From NCBI GenBank assembly GCA_003194525.1, contig NBIV01000096.1, forward strand, positions 124,001 through 188,000: a stretch of 64,000 nucleotides of DNA. The letters are read 5' to 3'. Positions 11,133 through 19,900 of this stretch are shown piece after piece; the first letter of the stretch is position 1; every line of letters begins with the position of its first letter. The stretch is from Gracilariopsis chorda. Its lineage: Eukaryota; Rhodophyta; Florideophyceae; Gracilariales; Gracilariaceae. A program made the position numbers and the translations under genes. The notes below the pieces were generated by a model, which did no database searches, was not told where the DNA came from, and saw only the letters and a list, made by a program, of their open reading frames with translations.

Positions 11133-11916
11133 ATGGAACCAGCTCCTTCCGCCACCTACGCCGCACTACCTAGGCTAAACCAAGCCAATTATGCACTGTG
11201 GTTTTTCTCCATCAAGAATCACGTCCAAACACTTGAAGCTACACACCACCTCACTTCAAAACCAGCACTTCCCCTAGACCAACCCGAACTCGAACGATTC
11301 CCACAGCAGAAAAACCTAAACACCACTGTTATACTCAGCAGCGTTCCAGGGGACATCTAAGGCCAAATCCTGGTCCTAGAACCTCTAAAGCCCCCACGAC
11401 CTAGTCACACGCATCTTCAACTACATCAACCAAACCACCAAGGCTGATCACTAGTTCCTAAAAACCAAAGCTGAGAGCATAGAGTTGACATCAGAAACGA
11501 AAATCGACGTTTATATCAAAGGAAACAAAGAGATCTGGCAACGTAAGCACGCTGCGTGCTACCCGAACATCAACGATGAGTCTACGACCGTAGACGTCTT
11601 TATTGAACGACTAAAACGCAACCACACACTATCAAATATAGTGTTCCACTTTCTCGCTCTAAAGCTCACCGACATAGAGGAATTCAAACGCAAGCTCAAA
11701 GAACTATACACGTACACACAGATGTTGAACCCCGGAGCATCCAGCAGTCCAAACACACCGCAAATCATCGGGGACTCTAAAAGTCCCAGACAATACCGAC
11801 GATACGACACACGATTCTACAACCCACCACGATCCTGCATGCCGTCTACAGGAAACTCATGTCAATTCCACATCTCCTTACACATCCCGGCCCAACACCT
11901 ATATGGAGTGTCGTGA
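11133..11916 (+). pseudogene. Copia-type gag fragment
   Basis: The ATG at 11133 opens MEPAPSATYAALPRLNQANY followed by ALWFFSIKNHVQTLEA, the typical start of Copia gag (Asn-Tyr...Trp...). A TAA at about 11358-11360 breaks it; a second open piece (11485-11916) continues the helical gag region with IKGNKEIWQ and IVFHFLALKLTDIEEFK. No intact zinc knuckle was seen. Gag would form the particle around element RNA. The gene is inactive because of stops and frame changes. Confidence 0.6.
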
Positions 11917-12079
11917 CCCAAAACATCCCAAAAACTGCCAACCCCACACCCCAGCCAATTACGCCACAGCACAAAACCCTTACATGGCCCACGTCCAAGA
12001 CAACCCTTCCGACTCTTTACAGACTCCACCCACAGCACCCAATAACCCCACCCCATACGCTCATCAGCAACTAGCACCC

Positions 12080-12516
12080 CCCTCCCAACAGATGATGCGT
12101 CACACCCGGATACTGCTGCAACTGGTAAGTTTGTATTAGACAGTGGTGCCATACCAACACATGTCCCCCTCCCCACGAGTAATATTCAAAAACTACGAAG
12201 ACATACACCAACGCATACTGCCGCCGAACAAAAGAGCCCCTGCACACACCATGGAGTGCTGACAAAACGTCCGCACAACAATAAGCGCAGCATTCGCACC
12301 TACGCCGTTGCGAATAAACACCTCTGCCACAATGTCCTCTCCGTTCATACCCTAGCTTCACGATACGGACTCGTAATCTTTACCAGTAACCGCGCCCATA
12401 TCTTCGACACCAGAAAGCTACCAGAAAAGGTCATTGCCACAGCCAAATGGAAGAAAAATCAATATAAACTCAAGGGCAACACAGTGACCCACACATCGAC
12501 ATATACAGCACGATAA
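12080..12516 (+). pseudogene. Copia-type aspartic protease and pre-integrase fragment
   Basis: KFVLDSGAIPTHVP (12128-12170) matches the catalytic Asp-Ser-Gly-Ala of Copia proteases. The following frame 12256-12516 contains HNVLSVHTLASRYGLVIFTS, like the LLSVSQL...G..V.F block that precedes the integrase zinc finger. Frames change between them, so the product is not made intact. Confidence 0.55.
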
Positions 12517-12736
12517 AAACCACGTAAACCTAGAGATCACTACAAATACAGCCCAGCTTCCCAGCCCCCAACTTCATCTCCAAGCACCTCCAATTCCCCC
12601 TCAACCCCTCCTGTTACCTCCATCTAAGCCATCCAAAAGAGCCCAGTCCACCTCAGTATATTTCACAACCCCGTTCTAAGACCCTGCAAATCCAACATTC
12701 AACTCCAAACCCAACAATGGCACATAAATCTCAACC

Positions 12737-13207
12737 ATGCACATCCAGCCAGACTGGCACTCACAGCCAAACACAAACTCATCCCCACAATGCCGGTATC
12801 ACTACCAACCAGCCCCCGTCTCGCCTGTACTGCATGCCATCACGCCAAACTTCATCCTGCACCCCATAAGCGTACCACTCACAACTACAACCTTGGCGCA
12901 TATGTCAGCTCAGACACGTATGGACCCATCAAGCCAATGTCTACTCGAAGAAACAATCATATTCTCATCGTTATATGCGCAGCCAGCAAATTTGCATTCG
13001 CTCACTTTCTCAAAGACCTAAAAAGCATCCCCAGCTACGTTGATACCATATTGCATCACATCAAACAAGGCATGAACCACCTTCTATCGGACTTTAGAAG
13101 TGATAAAGCCAAAGAATACACATAAACACACATGCAGACAATATACCACAATCACAAAATAGCACACCACCTCCGCACTCCCCACCAACCTCAGGAGAAC
13201 TTTCAGC
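12737..13207 (+). pseudogene. Copia-type integrase core fragment
   Basis: The frame 12790-13125 reads CTACHHAKLHPAPHKR, then SSDTYGPIKPMS (first catalytic Asp), ILIVICAASKFAFAHFLK, and LLSDFRSDKAKEYT (second Asp). After a TAA at 13123-13125 come traces of the third catalytic block, then the 3' LTR begins. The polymerase half of pol is absent, so the element was internally deleted and depended on others, or simply decayed. Confidence 0.6.
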
Positions 13208-13298
13208 TATTAATCAGCCTTACAGTACACAACGTACATAAGAGCGGGATTTGCGAGCTCACGCAATAAACGAAGAGAGTTAGAGTCTTCCTCTCACA
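13208..13298 (+). repeat. 3' LTR of Copia-like element
   Basis: Begins TATTAATCAG (first bases mutated from TG) and ends CTCTCACA; it aligns over its full length with 10820-10910 with many substitutions. Confidence 0.75.
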
Positions 13299-13516
13299 TG
13301 CTGCTTTTCTTCTGTACAGGGGTGAAATTCGTTGGGATAGTAATGCGTGTATACTTCTACAGTGCAAAGGCATAGCACACTTTACTGTACCGTGCAATGT
13401 CATTGGTGTGCATGTGCATGGTTAGGTATATCTTGCAATGCCGTTGGTGCATACGACCGCTGAAAAATGGTAAGTAAAACGGTCATGTTCATGTTACTGC
13501 AATAGCTCGGATAGTG

Positions 13517-13540
13517 TACAGTAGCCCGTAGGCTACTGTA
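13517..13540 (+). repeat. 10-bp perfect inverted repeat with 4-nt loop
   Basis: TACAGTAGCC, loop CGTA, GGCTACTGTA. It lies about 280 bp beyond the stop codon of the minus-strand membrane gene (13819-13821) and could mark its 3' end; function not shown. Confidence 0.6.
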
Positions 13541-13821
13541 GGTAGTCGGCTGGGCTGCTGTGGCGTGCAAGGTAAACAACGTGGAAAAATGTCACACTAT
13601 GCGGTGCAAGATGCCTCTTGAAGCACATAAGACGCCACGTTTCCACTTGGCGGCCTGCTTTGCGAGGTTCCAGCCAATGAGTGGCCGTAGAGGAACAGCC
13701 CAGTTTAAAACACAGACAACCATTGTCTTCAGTATAGTGCGCGGGAGTACATACTAAGCTATTTATTCTAACAGGAATCTTCCCTAAACCTTTTTTTAGT
13801 GTTTCCTAAGACCGGCACTAC
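13541..13821 (-). other. Downstream flank of membrane gene; holds its displaced stop codon
   Basis: No separate gene is supported. Before the Gypsy insertion the minus-strand membrane gene read through the TSD into GGG TAG, so its original stop is at 13819-13821 and this stretch is its 3' flank. Confidence 0.6.
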
Positions 13822-13826
13822 CCTTC

Positions 13827-14633
13827 TGAAGTGCAACGCCCTCAGGGAGGGATTCTTGGTACTTGATTGTTTTCCCGATATTATCGGTTGTGTAGTGTGT
13901 ATATGAACTACGCCCCACTACGGTGGGTATGGACACGTGGGACACGGTTTTGGGTCAATTGGCGGTTGGCCACAGTAGTGGATGTTGCCACGGAATGTGG
14001 AGTATTTTAGTTAATTTTATTTATTATTTTCACACCCATTTCTGGGAAGCTAGTACTTAGTGCGACGGCGCACTGCCGTCGCACCAGTAAACCTTCCCCA
14101 ACAAGGGACCCCAACCTGGGGAATTGGCTCTGAGCTTTACCGCCTCCGCGTGTTCTCAACTCCTCCTTGGAGGGAAGCACCGTAGTGTACGGAAGTTCAC
14201 CCCCCTTGCACATCTAAAGGAGACCCATCATTGGGAGTACTAATTGTTCCAATCATATTGGTGTTTCGCCCTGTATAGGGAGTCCTGTCCACCGGCATTG
14301 CCGTATCTACTCGTCGCTCTCGCGACCCACTCGTCCTTCCTCTTTCCCCTTTCTAGGGTAGCACCTCCCGCTATCCGCGGCCCTCGTGTGCGCATCCGCT
14401 CACACACCCCCACTTACGTGGAAACATACCTCTACTGAGGATCACACCCCGCTCACGCGGATACCGATTCTTCGCCTTCACCTCCCTGCGCGAGTCGCGA
14501 CAGGTGTCCCTGGTCTTACAAACCGGCTTCGCCGTGACACCTCTGGGAGGGCTCTACCCAACTGGGTTCACCTCGTGAGAGGAAGATCCCGGACGTCTTT
14601 CGGTGTTTTTCCCCTTTGGGGCATTGCACCACA
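13827..14633 (+). repeat. 5' LTR of Gypsy element
   Basis: Starts TGAAGTGCAACG and ends GCATTGCACCACA. Contains a 10-bp stem (GTGCGACGGC with GCCGTCGCAC, 14060-14084) and many 4-5 bp hairpins such as CCGATATTATCGG at 13875-13887. An AT-rich patch TTAATTTTATTTATTATTT near 14010 is a candidate TATA region; this is only positional inference. Confidence 0.97.
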
Positions 14634-14636
14634 AAG

Positions 14637-14654
14637 TGGTCTCCCGACCTAGAA
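14637..14654 (+). promoter_or_regulatory. Putative primer binding site of Gypsy element
   Basis: TGGTCTCCCGACCTAGAA starts 3 bases after the LTR. TGG pairs with the CCA end of a tRNA, and the rest would pair with its acceptor and T-arm. I cannot name the tRNA. Confidence 0.6.
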
Positions 14655-14738
14655 TCGGTTTTTGTTTTCCCTCTTACGAGGTTTGTTTTCATTCACCGGA
14701 AGTTCCGTGATCGTTTCCCGTCGTAACGGTATTTTCTC

Positions 14739-16914
14739 ATGTCGAGAAATCCCTCCGACGCGGAGCCAGTGGTTACGCGTAGTCGCTCCCGCGACAACGC
14801 GGACTCTTCCGAAGTTCGGTTCGTACCCCGTATCCCTATACGGACAAGTTCCAGCCGTGCTGGCGCCGCTTCATCGCGGAATGATACCCCCGACCGGGAA
14901 CCCCGGAACCTCCTTTTGCCCTCGTTATCACCCCCGCAGGGGAATGCAGCATCGACTCCGGCTGTTGCCGCAGTGCCCCAGGCACCCCGGCCTGCTCCCG
15001 CTGTCGCGGCTTCAAGCCCCCGTGGAACGGGTGATAACACCCCCCAGGGAAGTTCCCTGGAATCCCAGGTCCGCGCTCTGTGGACCGCCCATGACACCCT
15101 TGTAGGGGAACTAAAATCCCTCCAAGAGGTGGTCTCGGCAACCCCCGTAAAGGAGGTCGCCGAGGAGCTCCGTATTTTACGGTCTGACGTCAACTCCGTG
15201 TTGGAGAGTTTGGGACAACCCGCCGCCTTCATCGAAGGAGTTGAAGCCCGATTTGATCGGATTGGTGCCCGCCTGGAGACGCTGGAGCAGTTCGTCCTCA
15301 TGGACAAACCATCCCCGGGTGATCCGGTAAACGAGGCATCGCACAACGACCAGCTTGCTGGGAAGAAGAAACGCCGTCACCGACGGAAACACCACCGAAA
15401 ATATTCGGACTCCGACTCTTCGACATCGTCGGACTCATCCCGAAACCATTCGGTTAGCTCGAGCTCCTCGGACTCCGACTCGGAGGACGAGAAGCGAGGC
15501 TACTCCTCCCGCTCGAAGCGGTCATCGGCCACTGAAGGTGTGGTCCGAACCCGCCAGAAGGGGAGAAGACACCCCGGTCTCCGGGAATTGAAACCGACGA
15601 ACCCGGATTATCGGAAGCTTTTATCATACCGGTACTACCGGCTTGAAGATTCGTCACTTGGACGTACGCCCCGTGGTACGGGAAAGGTGCGAGAATGCAT
15701 TAAGCGAATGCAGCTCTCGCTCCGCAACCAGTATTTTACTGGAGAGGACCCAGTCCTAGTACTGGATTTCCTATCCCGCTTTGTAGCGGAGGCCGATATC
15801 CTCGGTATGAATGAGGGACAAGCCTATTTGGCTTTACCGTATTTCTTACGGGGAGTGGCCGAGGACCAATACACCTCTGTCCGAGGATCTTCTCGCGCCT
15901 CCGAGGGAGGAGTTACTTGCTGGCCGGAGGCTGTGCAGTATCTTCTGCGCTCCTACGCCACCAACACCGCTATTCAGCAGGCTATCCTCGCTTTGCGAGA
16001 TACACGCCAGCGTGCTGGAGAGACCGAGACCGATTACTCGGTGCGCCTTAACAAGGCTTTCCACAGATGTGGTAACGTATACCCCGCTGGGGAGCGCAGT
16101 ACCATGTTCATTGATGGTCTTGACCCGGCAATCCGGAGTTTTAGTTACCCGTTATCGGGAGGACAAGCGAAGGATCACCTACCTCGAGCTGGTCCAACAC
16201 GCTCGAGCGGAAGGGGATGCACTTCGTGCAAGAACTCCGAACAATCGGTCTAAATCCGCCAAGGCGTTGTTGCTGGAAAGCGAAGCTTCCTCTCTCCCGC
16301 TCACCGCGGATGGGAACCCTGGACAGGGATTTGATACCGTGCATTTAGCGCAGGGGAATGGTGTGTCGATACCCACCAGTGAGTTACCGTCAACGACGGA
16401 GATGACCCATGATACGGGAACAGAAGATCCCGTTCTATACGGTGGTAACAGTCGGGTTCAACCCCAACGACTCCCGTTTTCAAACGGTCAATCCCGTTGT
16501 CAACGGCCTGGATGGACTGACACCCGCCCTGCGGTTCGCTTCTCCGATACTCGGAATGATAATCCGCGTGTCGCGGTGCTGGCTCTCATTTGCCACCTGT
16601 GCTATGCCCATGGCCATACCTCTCCTCAGTGTATTTGTTCACTGAAGGATATGGCCAAGGTGGTGGCAAATTATGAGGCCCTCACTCCAGAGGAGAAACG
16701 TTCCGTCCCGACGGCTTCCTACCTCCGTGCTAAAACGGACTTTTCTCACGCCCTACCACAGACCCCGCGTGCGCGGCAAGCTTCATACACCCCGATTCGG
16801 GAGATCACGCAACCATCCGTTGCAACCCCCGCTTATGCGGATAGAAACCCCCGTCAACGGGATGAAGCACTCGTTGTCGAGGAAACCAACCCACCGCCGA
16901 AGGCGGAAAACTAA
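14739..16914 (+). pseudogene. gag: Gypsy gag, one frameshift
   Basis: The ATG at 14739 opens an Arg/Ser-rich start, then a coiled region, a Ser/Asp-rich acidic block (about residues 220-250), the retrotransposon gag core (YRYYRLEDSS...AILALRDTRQ...FIDGLDPAIRS, about 15615-16139), and, in the next frame, TYLELVQHARAEGDAL and a perfect C-X2-C-X4-H-X4-C zinc knuckle (CHLCYAHGHTSPQC, 16591-16632). The frame changes at the run of four T at 16139-16142, where one extra base fits a simple slippage mutation; programmed recoding is less likely because the split falls inside the conserved core. The second frame ends at TAA 16912-16914, close to pol. Gag forms the particle that packages element RNA. Confidence 0.85.
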
Positions 16915-16931
16915 CTGAGGGAGTCTCCCCT

Positions 16932-19900
16932 TTGGGAGAGGCGTCCTCAAAAACGAGGCTGTTGGCGCCCGAGGCGTCCTCGCCTCGCTCCCCGGTGAAA
17001 GTCCTCTCGAGGAAAGACACCGCTGACGCGGACTCTGCGCACCTCGGTGTGTTGCGTCGCCCGTGGATACGGAGTAAAAATCCCCGGATTCCCGGTAGAG
17101 TCTTGGTCTTGGCCAAGCGCAATTATAAGGTCTATGCCGACCTTGGCCTTGACCCCCAGTTTATGGTGAGGTTTCTCACCGTCCTGGATACAGGTGCAGG
17201 CCCCAACTTTGTCGTGGAATCATTGTTACCCCCGCTTGTGCGGTCGCGTATCCGCTCTGACGCGGTCCCCGACATTTCGGATGCGAACAACAATCCGTTA
17301 CAAACGGTGGGCACAGTGGACCTCGTCGTGAGACTTGGTACATCTGTGGTGAAGTTGGACTTCATCGTTTGCCGTTCACTGGCAGCACCAGTCATACTGG
17401 GATGTGATTACTGCGACAGATTTGTCGACGCAATCAGGCCCCGCCTCAGGCGTGTAGAACTTGACGACGGATCGTCGGTTCCGATTGTTCGCCGCCCGCT
17501 AAAGCGGTCCTCTCGGAAACAAGTTCCGCTGCCTGCTGCGCAGGAACCACCGCCCGCGTCCCGCGAGTCCACCAAGCTCCGCGTCGCTGCCTCGGTTTCT
17601 ATACCGGCTGAGTCCCAAGTCTGGGTACAGGTAAATTCCCGTCAACACGGTCTTCGGGTTATACAACCCCTCGCCTCGTTGTACGAGAAATCCCAGCTGG
17701 CGCTGGCTAATGGAATTGTCTCCATTTCCCCGGATGTTCCTTTCCGGATATTGGTTGCCAACCTTGGCAAACACCCCCAGTATCTGGTCAAACACCAAGT
17801 AATTGGGAGTGTAACCCCCCATCCTATGGGAATGCTGCCAACGAAGATGACAGCCGCCGATGTACTCGGAGTTACCACCTCTTCTGAGGAGTTCACCCCG
17901 CCGTCCGAAGACGTCAAGTCTAAGGAGGGGGAGGAAACCGCTACTTCAGCGTCGAACATACCGAGTAACTCGGAATTGCGAACCACACCTGTTCCACAGG
18001 ACAATGCTCCATCGAGCAATGACCGGATTGATCCGGAAAAAGCACTTGAAGCGCTGGACTTCAGCCACGTGCCAGAGTCGCACCGCAACAAACTCCGTAC
18101 TATGTTACGGGAATTCACCACAATGTGGGATGGCTCGCTTGGCGAGATTGATGCAACGGAACACCGGATCGATTTAATCCCCGGTGCGCGACCGGTTGCA
18201 CAACCCCCTTACAGGGCAGGTCCGAAAGCTCGGGAAGAGGAGCAGTCCCAGGTGGACAAGATGCTCCGCGCAGGTGTGATTGAGCCCGCTCAATCGCCCT
18301 GGGCATCCCCAGTTGTACTGGCTTTAAAGGCTGACGGAACCTGGAGGTTCTGTGTCGACTACCGCCGGCTCAATGCCGTGACTGTTAGGGACACGTACCC
18401 CATCCCTCGTATGGACGAGTGCATTGACTCCCTTGGAGACGCCACCGTGTTCACGGCCCTTGATGCCAATTGGGAATATTGGCAAGTACCTGTCAGACAG
18501 GAGGATCGCGACAAAACCGCATTCACCTGCCATGCAGGAACGTACCGCTTCAAGCGGATGCCATTTGGGTTAACCAACGCCCCCGCCACCTTTCAGCGTG
18601 CAGTAGATATTCTACTCAACCGCTTTAAGTGGCGGAGTTGTCTGGTCTACCTTGATGATATTATCATCTTCTCCAACTCGTTGGACGACCATCTCACTCA
18701 CGTCCGAGACGTGCTGACCGTACTCCGCGATGCGGGAATTACCCTCAAGTTGAGGAAATGCGAGTTTTTCACAGATACTGTGAAGTATCTGGGTCACATT
18801 ATCCGTCCTGGACGGTTAGCGATCGAGAAAGCTCGAGTCAAATCCCTCGTTGAGGCGAAAGAACCCCGTACTCAAACGGAACTGCGCTCCTTTCTGGGGC
18901 TGGTCAACGTCTATCGACGGTTTATCCCGAACTTTTCGGATACTGCAGCGCCCCTGAACGCGTTGTTGCGAAAGGGGAACCCCCCAAAACTGGGAACATT
19001 TACGCCCGAGCAATCGGAAGCCTTTAACTCCTTGAAGGAGGCTGTCACATCAGCACCAATCCTACATCTCCCAAAACTTGGGTTGCCATACTCCGTAGAT
19101 ACGGACTCGAGCGACTACCAAGTCGGGTGTGCTCTTTTTCAAACCACCCCCGAGGGGGAACGACACCCAATTGGTTATTGGTCGCGTTCGCTCAATGTTC
19201 ATGAGCGGAACTACTCCGTATCGGAGAAAGAGTGCCTCGCCGTCGTATGGGCGATGACCACTCTGCGCCCCTACCTTATGGGAATTCACTTCACCGTGTA
19301 CACGGATCATTCCTCATTGAGGTGGTTGATGAATATCTCCGACCCGTCGGGACGCCTCATGCGCTGGAGACTCCGCCTCGCGGAATATGACTTTCAAGTC
19401 ATTTATAAAAAGGGTGCGCAGAACACTCAGGCCGACGCTTTATCGCGGTTACCCACAAGTGGGGAGGCACTCCCAACGGAGGATGATGAAGTCCCATGTT
19501 TCATGGCAATGGACCCGGATGATCCGGAATGTGCCGTCGAGGCTGAGCCAGAAAACTGGGACGAAGATGCTGACTTCGACTACCTACTCGCATCGCGAGA
19601 TGATTCTGAGAAACCCATACCGGGAAATTATGTACCGGTTGTGACCGAGGAAATGATCCGAGAACAATTCGGGGACCCCTTCTGTACAAGGATACGTGCA
19701 CGCCTCAACGGCGGAGAGAACCTCCCCTTCGGGGTGAACGACATTGGTTACCTCGTGAGGACCGTCGAGGCTACCCCACAAGTTGTGGTACCGCACACGC
19801 TACAGAAGCGGATATTGCACCTTTCGCATTACCCGAAACTCGGGGGACACTCCGGTGGGAGGAAGCTTTATCTAACCCTTCGCAGGGATTTCTACTGGCC

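Larger units (their letters stand above)
10815..13303 (+). mobile_element. Internally deleted Ty1/Copia-like element with 91-bp LTRs
   Basis: Two similar 91-bp terminal repeats (10820-10910 and 13208-13298) flank gag, a protease-like stretch and an integrase fragment; reverse transcriptase and RNase H are missing. The 5-base string TGCTG stands just outside both ends (10815-10819 and 13299-13303) as a target-site duplication. A primer site matching initiator methionine tRNA follows the left LTR. The two LTRs differ at many positions, and the reading frames contain stops, so the insertion is old and dead. The coding strand is rich in A and C and very poor in G. Confidence 0.8.

Noticed and set aside
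14693..15346. 217-residue minus-strand frame inside gag
   Set aside because: Antisense shadow of the gag frame; composition mirrors gag and no motif is present.
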